Origin: Porphyromonadaceae bacterium UBA7555
Lineage (GTDB): Bacteria > Bacteroidota > Bacteroidia > Bacteroidales > Muribaculaceae
Length of the DNA stretch: 64,000 nucleotides
Reading direction: 5' to 3'
Assembly (NCBI GenBank): GCA_002478045.1
Contig: DLLT01000017.1
Coordinates: 38,309 to 102,308, forward strand
The number at the start of each line of letters is the position of its first letter. The first letter of the stretch is position 1. The position numbers and the translations under genes were made by a program. Positions 55,241 through 63,627 of the stretch are shown one piece after another. The notes beneath the pieces were generated by a model. The model was not told where the DNA came from. It did not search any database and saw only the letters and a list, made by a program, of their open reading frames with translations.

Positions 55241-56537
55241 CAGACTGAGCCGGGCTGAAGCCCGAGCGGAAGATTGTCTGCGTACGGTCGGGGCCTACCG
55301 AGAGCACGGTGATGCGCACTCCTACAAATTTTTCGATAAAGTCTATATAGCCTTTGAAGGGTTGAGGCAATGATGCTTCGTCCCGTACGGACGTAATGTC
55401 TGACTTCCAGCCATCGAAAACCGTATACTGCGGCACTATAGGCGCATCGTTGACGTCGAAGGGAAAATGCTCGGTCGATTCTCCATTTATGGTATATGCG
55501 GTGCACACCTTGATTTTGTCGAAAGTGTCAAGGACATCACTCTTCATCATTATAAGTTGTGTCACACCGTTGAGCATCACCGAATAGCGAAGTGCGACCA
55601 AGTCGAGCCATCCGCAACGGCGTTCACGTCCGGTGACAGCTCCATACTCGTGGCCACGGTCACGAATCTCGCGACCGATGTCATCATGTAACTCGGTGGG
55701 GAAAGGACCGCTGCCTACACGCGTACAATAGGCCTTGAAAATTCCGAAGACCTCGCCTATGCGCCGCGGGGCTATGCCCAGTCCGGTGCATGCGCCTGCA
55801 CACACGGTATTACTTGAAGTCACAAAGGGATAAGATCCGAAGTCAACGTCCAGTAATGTTCCCTGAGCACCTTCACATAATACAGCGCCGTCATTGTCAA
55901 GCACTTCGTTGACATAATACTCGCTATCTATGAGTTCGAAGGTGCGTACATATTCGAGAGCCTCCATCCAAGCCTTTTCATTACGGGCAAGAGCATCAGT
56001 GTCCACCTGTGCACCCATACGCGCCAATCGGTCAAGGTGTGATACCTTAAGTCGATTGTATTTGGTCTCGAAATTGTAATCGATATCACCGAGGCGTAGG
56101 CCGTTACGTCCGGCCTTATCGGTGTACGTAGGACCTATACCCTTGCCGGTGGTACCTATGCGTGCAGCGCCCTTGGCGTTCTCACCGGCGGCATCAAGCA
56201 GACGATGGGAGGGCAATATAAGGTGCATCTTGCGCGAAAGGCGCAAGGATGTATGCAGGTCCACGCCGCCATCGCGCTCAAGTGCACGCGCCTCTTCGGC
56301 AAAAAGCACCGGATCAAGTACAACGCCGTTGCCTATAACGTTGACTGTGCCTTTTTGGAATACTCCTGACGGTATTGAACGCAATACAAATTTCTTATCA
56401 TCGAATTCGAGGGTATGTCCGGCATTGGGACCGCCCTGGAAGCGTGCCACCGCGGCGTAATGCGGCGTGAGCACATCTACGACTTTACCTTTGCCTTCAT
56501 CGCCCCATTGGAGCCCGAGAAGTACGTCTGCTTTCAT
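55230..56537 (-). CDS. purA: Adenylosuccinate synthetase
   Basis: Catalyses IMP + aspartate + GTP to adenylosuccinate in purine synthesis. The 435 residues begin MKADVLLGLQWGDEGKGKVVD, the canonical P-loop. GGPNAGHT, GTTGKGIGPTYTDKAGRNGLRL, CEGAQGTLLDVDFGSYPFVTSSN and RCGWLDLVALRYS follow. The expected C-terminal VLSVGPDRTQTIF is followed by an extra tail (SGFSPAQSAKD) encoded by small palindromes. The start agrees with the family. Confidence 0.97.
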   Translation of the reverse strand: MKADVLLGLQWGDEGKGKVVDVLTPHYAAVARFQGGPNAGHTLEFDDKKFVLRSIPSGVFQKGTVNVIGNGVVLDPVLFAEEARALERDGGVDLHTSLRLSRKMHLILPSHRLLDAAGENAKGAARIGTTGKGIGPTYTDKAGRNGLRLGDIDYNFETKYNRLKVSHLDRLARMGAQVDTDALARNEKAWMEALEYVRTFELIDSEYYVNEVLDNDGAVLCEGAQGTLLDVDFGSYPFVTSSNTVCAGACTGLGIAPRRIGEVFGIFKAYCTRVGSGPFPTELHDDIGREIRDRGHEYGAVTGRERRCGWLDLVALRYSVMLNGVTQLIMMKSDVLDTFDKIKVCTAYTINGESTEHFPFDVNDAPIVPQYTVFDGWKSDITSVRDEASLPQPFKGYIDFIEKFVGVRITVLSVGPDRTQTIFRSGFSPAQSAKD

Positions 56538-56608
56538 TGTGCTGGTATGGTGTTGTTTATTTTATGTTTAATATTCAGATAAGGGCGGATGCCCCACCTT
56601 TGACTACG

Positions 56609-56616
56609 CAAATTTA
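56609..56616 (-). promoter_or_regulatory. -7 promoter element for purA
   Basis: On the minus strand TAAATTTG matches TAnnTTTG, about 70 bases before the purA ATG. No ideally spaced -33 element is visible. Confidence 0.45.
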
Positions 56617-56774
56617 CGCATTTCTTGTCAAATACTTGCCTCAAATCGTCATTTGTTTTCGATACAGAGAGTTCTATCGTTTACATTTTGTTTTGCAGAC
56701 GTCATAATCAACAGCTAACACACTGCTTTTAAGTGATTTATCTGAGCCTTCTTTTACGCGCACTATTGCTCAGA

Positions 56775-56806
56775 TTTGGCTGTTCGGCGGAAAGACCGTA
56801 CCTTTG
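56775..56806 (+). promoter_or_regulatory. Bacteroidetes promoter for lrgA/lrgB
   Basis: TTTG at 56775-56778 and TACCTTTG at 56799-56806 are separated by exactly 20 bp. Transcription should start near 56813, 24 bases ahead of the ATG at 56837. A TTG at 56804 inside the -7 box is therefore not the translation start. Confidence 0.8.
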
Positions 56807-56836
56807 CAGCCGTTTTTAGGTATAAAAAGATTTGTT

Positions 56837-57190
56837 ATGGTTTATCAATGCGGAATCATTTTCGGGTTCCTTGCTATCGGAGAGTTCATCGTATGGCTCA
56901 CCGGTATCAAATTGCCATCGAGCATCATAGGCATGCTTCTTCTGACAGCCTGTCTTCAATTAAAATGGATTAAAATACGCTGGGTTGAGGGTATTTCCAA
57001 TTTCTTGGTAAAAAACCTCGGGTTCTTCTTTATCCCACCGGGCGTGGCTCTTATGCTTCATCTTGACATCATCAAGGCGCAACTACTTCCTATCTTAGTG
57101 GCATCGGCTGCAAGCACTATCGTAGTAATCGTTGTCACCGGATGGATACACCAACTAGTCCGCAAATACCAGCGTCATGGAATACATTAA
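56837..57190 (+). CDS. lrgA: CidA/LrgA-family membrane protein
   Basis: A 117-residue membrane protein with four spans: GIIFGFLAIGEFIVWL, PSSIIGMLLLTACL, LGFFFIPPGVALML and LVASAASTIVVIVVTGWI. The pattern LPSSIIGMLLL and FFFIPPGVALM is that of the CidA/LrgA holin-like family, which with LrgB modulates murein hydrolase export or pyruvate transport. The ATG at 56837 follows a predicted promoter. lrgB overlaps the last 14 bases. Confidence 0.88.
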   Translation: MVYQCGIIFGFLAIGEFIVWLTGIKLPSSIIGMLLLTACLQLKWIKIRWVEGISNFLVKNLGFFFIPPGVALMLHLDIIKAQLLPILVASAASTIVVIVVTGWIHQLVRKYQRHGIH

Positions 57191-57872
57191 TAATCCGTAC
57201 TTTCTTTTGGCGCTGACTTTTGTCATTTACGGGTCGGCCCAGCTTATCCAGCGCCGAACGCATTTCTCCTTATTCAGTCCCATTCTGGTGACTATTGCCC
57301 TTATCATTGTCTTTCTGACGGCTTACGACATCCCCTATGATACATATAACCAATACGGCAAGTACATTGAGTTTTGGCTCAAGCCTGCCGTTGTGGCTCT
57401 TGGTGTCCCGCTATACAAACAATTGTCCACTGTCAAGAAGCAATTGCTACCCATCACCTTATCAGCCCTCGCCGGATGTATCTCCGGCATCATTTCGGTA
57501 GTGATAGTGGCCGATTTGTGCGGAGCGTCACACGAAATAGTTATGTCTTTGGCTACCAAATCGGTTACGACACCTATTGCTATGGAAGTTACCGGATCGT
57601 TGGGCGGTATTCCCTCGCTCACAGCTGCCGTGGTAGTCAGTGTCGGCATCTTCGGCGGGATTATCGGATTCGGAGTAATGCGATGGTCGCATGTACATAG
57701 CCCTATGGCACAGGGCCTCTCAATGGGCACGGCGGCGCATGCAGTGGGCTCGTCAAGAGCCTTCGGCGTCAGCGATCGCTATGGCGCATTCGCCAGCCTA
57801 GGCCTGACACTTAACGGTATCTTCACAGCCATCCTCACACCTTCGATACTGCATATCATCGGCTATTTCTGA
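57177..57872 (+). CDS. lrgB: LrgB/CidB-family membrane protein
   Basis: A 231-residue hydrophobic protein of the LrgB family. The conserved blocks are FWLKPAVVALGVPLYKQL (about residues 63-80), LATKSVTTPIAMEVTGSLGG (about residues 124-143) and GLSMGTAAHAVGSSRAFGVSD (about residues 179-199). It overlaps lrgA by 14 bp and is transcribed from the same promoter. It probably forms a transporter with LrgA; in other bacteria the pair is linked to autolysis or pyruvate uptake. Confidence 0.93.
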   Translation: MEYINNPYFLLALTFVIYGSAQLIQRRTHFSLFSPILVTIALIIVFLTAYDIPYDTYNQYGKYIEFWLKPAVVALGVPLYKQLSTVKKQLLPITLSALAGCISGIISVVIVADLCGASHEIVMSLATKSVTTPIAMEVTGSLGGIPSLTAAVVVSVGIFGGIIGFGVMRWSHVHSPMAQGLSMGTAAHAVGSSRAFGVSDRYGAFASLGLTLNGIFTAILTPSILHIIGYF

Positions 57873-57940
57873 AAGACGTACCGGGCAATCCTCCAAAGCC
57901 AAAGACAATGGACATTAACGACACGCCGCCGGAGATTCTA

Positions 57941-58651
57941 TCAAAGCATCCGACCGTTGTCGTGATATGAATAATAGCCGCCATCAGTGACTATAAGGTG
58001 ATCATTGACCTTGATGTCAAAGAGGGTCATTGCATCTTTGATTTTGCGTGTAATGGCATCATCTTGCACACTCGGCATCGTATTGCCGGACGGGTGATTG
58101 TGAAACATAATGACGGCCGAAGCATACGCATCGAGGGCGGCACGCACAGCCACTTTTGCATCTACGACCGTTGCACTGAGGCCGCCCACACCAAGACGCA
58201 CGCTTTTTAGCGGCATTAGTGACCTGTTAAGCAGCAACAACCAAAATTCCTCGTGGTCGAGACCGAGAAACACCGGCGCCATTTTACGGAAAGCCAGCTC
58301 GGAGGTGCATATCTTTTCTTTTTGCCTTTCGACACAATCGGCACGCGAGCGCTCACCCAAGTGCAAAGCTGCCAAAAGCGTCACCGCCTTTGCCTGGCCT
58401 ATACCTTTGTATCGGCTCATAATTTGCTGCGGCGTCATACGCGTAAGCATTGATAGGTGTCCTTCATTGTCTCTAAGGATGTCCTCTGAGAGCTCGAGTA
58501 CCGATTTACCTTTGATGCCGGTGGAGAATATTATCGCCATAAGCTCGGCATCTGTCAGGGCATCAAAGCCCTGCGCAATAGCTTTTTCGCGCGGCTTCTG
58601 CTCGGACGGAAGGTCGCGTATCAATATTGTATTCGTCTTTTTATTTTCCAC
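57941..58651 (-). CDS. radC: DNA repair protein RadC (JAB/MPN domain)
   Basis: The 236-residue protein starts with GTG at 58651 (MENKKTNTILIRDLPSEQKPREKA), which fits the family length (about 225); longer starts would run into the glycosyltransferase frame. It has the N-terminal helix-hairpin-helix (MSRYKGIGQAKAVTLLAALHLGERS) and a JAMM motif, HNHPSGN with the upstream EEFWLLLLN. Despite the name the repair role is doubtful; the family may act on nucleic acids or as a nuclease-like enzyme. It overlaps the end of the glycosyltransferase by 11 bases. Confidence 0.9.
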   Translation of the reverse strand: MENKKTNTILIRDLPSEQKPREKAIAQGFDALTDAELMAIIFSTGIKGKSVLELSEDILRDNEGHLSMLTRMTPQQIMSRYKGIGQAKAVTLLAALHLGERSRADCVERQKEKICTSELAFRKMAPVFLGLDHEEFWLLLLNRSLMPLKSVRLGVGGLSATVVDAKVAVRAALDAYASAVIMFHNHPSGNTMPSVQDDAITRKIKDAMTLFDIKVNDHLIVTDGGYYSYHDNGRML

Positions 58652-59639
58652 GACGCATTTCGATTTCGCGGTTAACGTCGCGCCCACGACGAAGTATAAT
58701 CTTGGAGATATAGGCTTGTATGAATCCGGTGCCATAGCCGCCAAGCTGAATGATGGCGGCAGGTACGGACTTAGCCGCAATCACAACCGAATGTGTGGCA
58801 ATCAAGGCCATAGCGAATACGGCAACGAGGTATACTCCTATGGGCAAAAGCCACCACGGCGACATCGTTATGGCAAGGACAACCATAATCACGGCCAACA
58901 GCACGGCTACTGCGGGGAGAGTATGCACGGCCTTAAGCGACTCGGGATATAGCTGCTTGAGTGTAATGCGAGACATACCGAAGACGTATACCTGACGCAG
59001 GAATTTGCGGAAATCAACTCTACGCTTGTGCCATACGGGAGCATCGGCGATAAGAGATGTCGTAAATCCGGCGCGGGCTATGCGCTTGCTCATATCTATA
59101 TCCTCGGAGAACATCTCACGGAAGCCGCCGACAGTCTCGTAGACCCGACGCGAAAAACCCATATTGAATGTACGCGGGGTAAATTTTTCAAGGGCAACTT
59201 TGCCGCCGCGTATGCCGCCGGTGGTCAGGAAAGAGGTCATCGTGTAATTTATAGCCTTCTGCGTAGTTGTGAATGACGAGTGTGCCGCATCAGGTCCGCC
59301 GTAACAGTCCGTAGGCTGCTCGGCCAGGACCTTGGACACGGTCTCAAAATATTCGGGCGGAATCACACAATCGCTGTCAAAAAAGACGAAGTAGTCGCCT
59401 TTGGCGTGCTCCATACCGTAGTTACGGGCTATCGAACGGCCTTCATTGTCTTTGTAAAAGTACTTTACATCAAGACCGGCGGCACGTGCTTCGTCACACT
59501 GCCTACTGCAAGGCATCGTCGAGCCGTCCTCAACTATAATTACTTCAAAGTTTCGGACTCGTTGCGCAAGCAGGCTGTCAAGCAGGTCGCGGACTTCGTC
59601 CGGACGGTTGTATACCGGAATAATGACTGAAAAAAACAT
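58641..59639 (-). CDS. Family 2 glycosyltransferase with C-terminal membrane spans
   Basis: A 332-residue GT-A enzyme. The N-terminus FFSVIIPVYNRPDEVRDLLDSLLAQ binds the sugar nucleotide, EVIIVEDGS and VFFDSDCVIPPEYF provide the DxD metal site, and FREMFSEDIDMSKRIARAGF is the ED acceptor site. Two or three membrane helices (roughly residues 245-310) follow. It should transfer a sugar at the cytoplasmic face of the membrane, but donor and acceptor cannot be told. radC is translated from its end. Confidence 0.88.
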   Translation of the reverse strand: MFFSVIIPVYNRPDEVRDLLDSLLAQRVRNFEVIIVEDGSTMPCSRQCDEARAAGLDVKYFYKDNEGRSIARNYGMEHAKGDYFVFFDSDCVIPPEYFETVSKVLAEQPTDCYGGPDAAHSSFTTTQKAINYTMTSFLTTGGIRGGKVALEKFTPRTFNMGFSRRVYETVGGFREMFSEDIDMSKRIARAGFTTSLIADAPVWHKRRVDFRKFLRQVYVFGMSRITLKQLYPESLKAVHTLPAVAVLLAVIMVVLAITMSPWWLLPIGVYLVAVFAMALIATHSVVIAAKSVPAAIIQLGGYGTGFIQAYISKIILRRGRDVNREIEMRRGK

Positions 59640-59761
59640 TGTAGGCTGTTGTTATTGGTTTTTTATAATTCTTCGGAGTGTCACACATCTGGCGTAAGAT
59701 TAGGAATACGCGTAAAGTATCGCTTGAATTTACACCATATTACGGGTTGTGATATAAACGT

Positions 59762-60895
59762 TTATGACATCCTGCTTTTGTAATCCTCGTATGTGTAGCG
59801 ACGAAGATATCGACATTGGCTGTCGCGATCGCACAAGACAATATCCGGGTGTTGTATACCGTTGAACATCGTGGTCTTGACATTGGTGTAATGGTTCATA
59901 TCTTCAAACGTCAGACGCATTCCGGGTCGCAGCAGTTTGACAAAGTACCAGTCGCCTATAAAATCACCGCTTAGGCACGAATTGCCTCCAAGTCTGTAGG
60001 CAATGGTGTGTCCCGGTTGCTCGGGCACACTTTCGCTAACTATCGGCTGATAGGGCATTTCGAGCGTATCGGGCATATGGCATGCAAAGGAAACATCCAT
60101 AATTGCGGTATTGATGCCGTCATGATTCACTACATCCACAACACTACTAATTAGATCGCCTGTACGCCACATAAAGGCGCTGCCCGGTTCGAGTATTACT
60201 TGCAGGTGCGGATAGCGACTATGGAAGTCTTTGAGCAACTGTATCAGATGCTCCGTGTTATAGCCTTGACGCGTCATCAAGTGTCCGCCGCCCATATTGA
60301 CCCATTTGACTTGCGACAGAAGATGTCCGAATTGGCTTTCAAAGGCCTCAAGAACCTTGGCCAGGTCATAAGAGGTGGACTCGCATAGGGCATGAAAGTG
60401 CAGACCCTCAATGCCGGCGGGAAGCGTATCGCCGATTTCTGCGGCACTGACGCCGAACCGACTGCCTGGAAGTGCCGGATTATATAAATCCGTATCTATT
60501 ACCGAACAATGGGGATTGACTCGCAATCCCGCACTGACGCCCGTACCGCGCAAACGCTCGCTATAGCGTTCCCATTGGCTAAACGAGTTAAAGGTTATAT
60601 GCGTGCTTTTGTGTGCATATTCGTCAATGGTGTCGTCTGTATATGCCGGCGAGTAGGTATGAATTCTATCTGTAAGGTATTCGCGTCCCAAGCGTAGCTC
60701 GTTGATACTGCTTGCGGTGCATCCGAAGCCGTATTCTCGAACTATGTCGAAGGTGCGCCATAGGGCGTTGGCCTTAAAGGCCATAATGATTTCGACATCG
60801 GCACGTGCAGCCACATCAGCGATCAATTCGAGGTTGCGGCGTATACGGTCTTCGTAGACTATATAGAAGGGTGTGGGCAGTTGGTCTATGGTCAT
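59762..60895 (-). CDS. nspC: Carboxynorspermidine/carboxyspermidine decarboxylase
   Basis: A PLP enzyme of the alanine-racemase fold type III that decarboxylates carboxy(nor)spermidine to (nor)spermidine. The 377-residue protein has the PLP lysine at K41 (MAFKANALW), LRVNPHCSVIDTDLYNPALPGSRFGVSA, FHALCESTSYDLAK and the VNMGGGHLMTRQGYN and EPGSAFMWRTGDL blocks. With aguA/aguB it completes a likely route agmatine to putrescine to spermidine; the carboxyspermidine dehydrogenase is not in the window. Confidence 0.95.
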   Translation of the reverse strand: MTIDQLPTPFYIVYEDRIRRNLELIADVAARADVEIIMAFKANALWRTFDIVREYGFGCTASSINELRLGREYLTDRIHTYSPAYTDDTIDEYAHKSTHITFNSFSQWERYSERLRGTGVSAGLRVNPHCSVIDTDLYNPALPGSRFGVSAAEIGDTLPAGIEGLHFHALCESTSYDLAKVLEAFESQFGHLLSQVKWVNMGGGHLMTRQGYNTEHLIQLLKDFHSRYPHLQVILEPGSAFMWRTGDLISSVVDVVNHDGINTAIMDVSFACHMPDTLEMPYQPIVSESVPEQPGHTIAYRLGGNSCLSGDFIGDWYFVKLLRPGMRLTFEDMNHYTNVKTTMFNGIQHPDIVLCDRDSQCRYLRRYTYEDYKSRMS

Positions 60896-60988
60896 TGGGA
60901 TATATAACTGTAATTATTCCGGCTAATATTACTTTTTCTTAAAACACTTTTATTATAATCTATTGTCGTGTATTATATCAAGTAACGC

Positions 60989-63277
60989 TTAAAGTAAGGT
61001 GAAGCGAGCAAAAGCCAGCATCAGGGTCTTGGTTTCGCCTGTGTCGAAGCGCACTTTTATGCGTGCTCCACCGGGGTTGTTACCGTCTATTTCGGTAATT
61101 GTTCCTTTACCGAAACGACTATGTCGTATATTCATACCGACGGAGAGCTGCGAGGCTTGGAATGTGGATTCGTCTGGCGTGCTTTTCGAGGTCGCCGGCT
61201 GCTTGATGGTCATCGGTGGCTTACGGGTGAGCCATGTCTTTGTGTGTTGTGGTTGTATACGGCCACTCTCGGCTATCTCCGATCCGGAGGGGAAGCATAG
61301 GTACTTGGAATCAATATCATTGAGGAATGGCGAGGGAGAGGTAAATTCCGTCATGCCGTTACGAAAGCGCGAGGTGGCGTACGAGAGCATACAATATCGT
61401 TTGGCACGAGTAATAGCCACATAGAGCAAGCGGCGCTCTTCCTCTATGGCGGCCGGCGAGTCTTTGCTCATCATCGATGGCAGGAGGTCGTCTTCCACAC
61501 CCACCACGAATACGTTCCCATACTCCAGACCTTTGGCGGCATGTATTGTCATAAGCGTCACTTTGGGGGTGTCTGCATCTGCCTCGGCGGTATCGGCATC
61601 CGTTGCCAGTGATGCTTGAGCCAAGTACTCAGGCATGGTACCCTCGCCAAGTCCTTGTTCTTGTTGGGCTTGTACGAATGTCTTGACATCGTTGGTGAGT
61701 TCCTCGAGGTTCTCGCGCTTGGTGATGCTTTCGGGGGTATTATCGTTCTTGTACTCGTCCATCATATGTGTCAGCCGAAGCATATTCTCGGATATGGCGT
61801 CGGCTGTGGCACCGGTGGCCACCATATCATTAAGCTCGGTAACGATGTCCTCAAAGGCGCGTAAACGACGCTGCGTACCGGCATTAATCTTGAGGCCGTA
61901 TTGAAGGGGGGCCTTGACTACGGTCCATAAAGACACTTCGGGCGCGGCAGCAGCCGCCAGAATCTTCTTGAGAGTAGTGTCTCCTATGCCGCGTGCCGGA
62001 AAGTTGATGACTCGTTTCAACGATTCTTCATCATCGGGGTTCATGGCCAGGCGGAAATATGCCAAGGCGTCCTTGACTTCCTTACGTTGGTAGAAGGATA
62101 GACCGCCGTAGATGCGGTATGGGATGTTGCGTTTGCGTAGGGATTCCTCAAGTATACGGCTTTGAGCGTTTGTACGATAAAGTATGGCAAAATCTTCGTA
62201 TGAGTCGCCCGAGGACATCTTGAGCTGAGAAATCCTATTGGTCACCAAAAAGCTTTCCTCATAGTCGCTGTAACTGCGCACCACCTCGATGCGTGCCCCT
62301 AATCCGTTTTCGGAATAAACGTTCTTGGGTATCTGCATCTTGTTTTTGGCAATCAGGCTTCCTGCGGCATTAATGATATTTTGGCTGGAACGATAGTTGC
62401 GCTCCAATTTGAAAGTCTTGATGGTGGGGAAAGTACGTTGCAGGTTGAGTATATTGGAGATATTGGCACCACGGAACGAGTATATACTCTGTGCATCATC
62501 ACCCACTACACATAGCCCGGGATTGTCGGGACACAGTTGCGACACAATCATATGCTGCGCGAAGTTAGTATCCTGATACTCGTCTACAAGTATGTAACGA
62601 TAGAACTCTTGATAATGACGTCGTACATCAGGGTGATCGCGCAACAGTATATTGGTATAGTATAGCAAGTCATCAAAGTCGAGGGCATCGGCACGACGAC
62701 ACCGCGCACAATATGCCGCATAAATTTCACCTAAATGCGGCATATTACGAACGGCGTTGGCGCGCTGTATCCCGGCATCAGCGATATACTGCTCGGGCGA
62801 AAGCATATCATTCTTGGCGTTGGATATTACGGCAGCCACAGATTGCGGCTTGTAGACTTTTTCGTCAAGATTCATAGTCTTGATGATGGTCTTGACCAGA
62901 TTGCGACTATCGGCGGCATCATAAATAGTATAATTGCTATTAAGTCCCAGTAGTTTGGCGTTGGAGCGCAGCATACGTGCAAATACGGAATGGAAAGTAC
63001 CCATAAGTATGCGTGATGCGGCTTTGGCGCCGACCAAGGATGTGATGCGTTCGCGCATCTCACGCGCAGCCTTATTGGTGAACGTGAGCGCCATTATGCG
63101 CCATGGCTCGTATCCGTGGGCCAGTAGATGCACAATCTTATAAGCCAGCACACGGGTCTTGCCCGAACCGGCGCCGGCAATGACCAATTGCGGCCCATCG
63201 GTATAGAGGACGGCGGCTCGCTGTTGTTCGTTGAGTTGTACCAAGTAGTCCGGAATATCCGTACGTGTATCGCTCAT
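60989..63277 (-). CDS. pcrA: UvrD/PcrA-type ATP-dependent DNA helicase
   Basis: A 762-residue superfamily 1A helicase. Motif I is VIAGAGSGKTRVLAYKI (about residues 31-47). DEYQDTNFAQ (motif II), GDDAQSIYSFRGA (motif III), KLERNYRSSQNI (IV) and VTLMTIHAAKGLEYGNVFVVG (V) follow. YVAITRAKR (VI) and a C-terminal Tudor-like tail (MNIRHSRFGKGTITEIDGNNPGG) complete it. It unwinds DNA in repair and replication restart. The name pcrA or uvrD is a matter of convention. DUF4250 is 2 bases upstream. Confidence 0.95.
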   Translation of the reverse strand: MSDTRTDIPDYLVQLNEQQRAAVLYTDGPQLVIAGAGSGKTRVLAYKIVHLLAHGYEPWRIMALTFTNKAAREMRERITSLVGAKAASRILMGTFHSVFARMLRSNAKLLGLNSNYTIYDAADSRNLVKTIIKTMNLDEKVYKPQSVAAVISNAKNDMLSPEQYIADAGIQRANAVRNMPHLGEIYAAYCARCRRADALDFDDLLYYTNILLRDHPDVRRHYQEFYRYILVDEYQDTNFAQHMIVSQLCPDNPGLCVVGDDAQSIYSFRGANISNILNLQRTFPTIKTFKLERNYRSSQNIINAAGSLIAKNKMQIPKNVYSENGLGARIEVVRSYSDYEESFLVTNRISQLKMSSGDSYEDFAILYRTNAQSRILEESLRKRNIPYRIYGGLSFYQRKEVKDALAYFRLAMNPDDEESLKRVINFPARGIGDTTLKKILAAAAAPEVSLWTVVKAPLQYGLKINAGTQRRLRAFEDIVTELNDMVATGATADAISENMLRLTHMMDEYKNDNTPESITKRENLEELTNDVKTFVQAQQEQGLGEGTMPEYLAQASLATDADTAEADADTPKVTLMTIHAAKGLEYGNVFVVGVEDDLLPSMMSKDSPAAIEEERRLLYVAITRAKRYCMLSYATSRFRNGMTEFTSPSPFLNDIDSKYLCFPSGSEIAESGRIQPQHTKTWLTRKPPMTIKQPATSKSTPDESTFQASQLSVGMNIRHSRFGKGTITEIDGNNPGGARIKVRFDTGETKTLMLAFARFTLL

Positions 63278-63279
63278 AT

Positions 63280-63465
63280 TTACCAGAATTTATTGAGCGA
63301 GGCATTATACTCAAATCCGGCCTGTGCGAGCTTCGCTACAAGCTCCTCGCGGTCTATGCCGAGGTCTTCGCATAGCTCGTCAAGCGAGGTATAATGGTCG
63401 CGCAACATGGTGTTTATATAACTCATCAGTATCGCCGGGTCTTGCGGCAGTTGATTGGAATCCAT
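63280..63465 (-). CDS. DUF4250 small protein
   Basis: A 61-residue protein, MDSNQLPQDPAILMSYINTMLRDHY..., with the pattern LPxDPxxLxSYxNTxLRDxYxSLDELCEDL typical of DUF4250. It should be a small helical DNA-binding-like or regulatory protein, with a helix-turn-helix-like part (LDELCEDLGIDREELVAKLAQAGF). It is 2 bases upstream of the helicase gene and thus co-transcribed. Its function is unknown. Confidence 0.8.
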   Translation of the reverse strand: MDSNQLPQDPAILMSYINTMLRDHYTSLDELCEDLGIDREELVAKLAQAGFEYNASLNKFW

Positions 63466-63627
63466 TGGCTGTAATGATATATCTATTTTTTATTGGAGCG
63501 CACTATAGCACCCCATCATCTAATTTATGCAAAAGAGTATAATGAAACGAGCGCAGCCGAATACTGTCTGACACACACGAATAAGTACTTTTTGCCACCA
63601 CGAAGTTAGTAATTTTATTTTAATTAA
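63466..63627. other. A/T-rich leader before DUF4250 and boundary to phage DNA
   Basis: The 162-bp interval is A/T-rich. A minus-strand TAACTTCG (63608-63601), one base off the -7 consensus, may drive the DUF4250-helicase unit. No phage attachment repeat could be recognised because the other end of the element lies outside the window. Confidence 0.4.
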
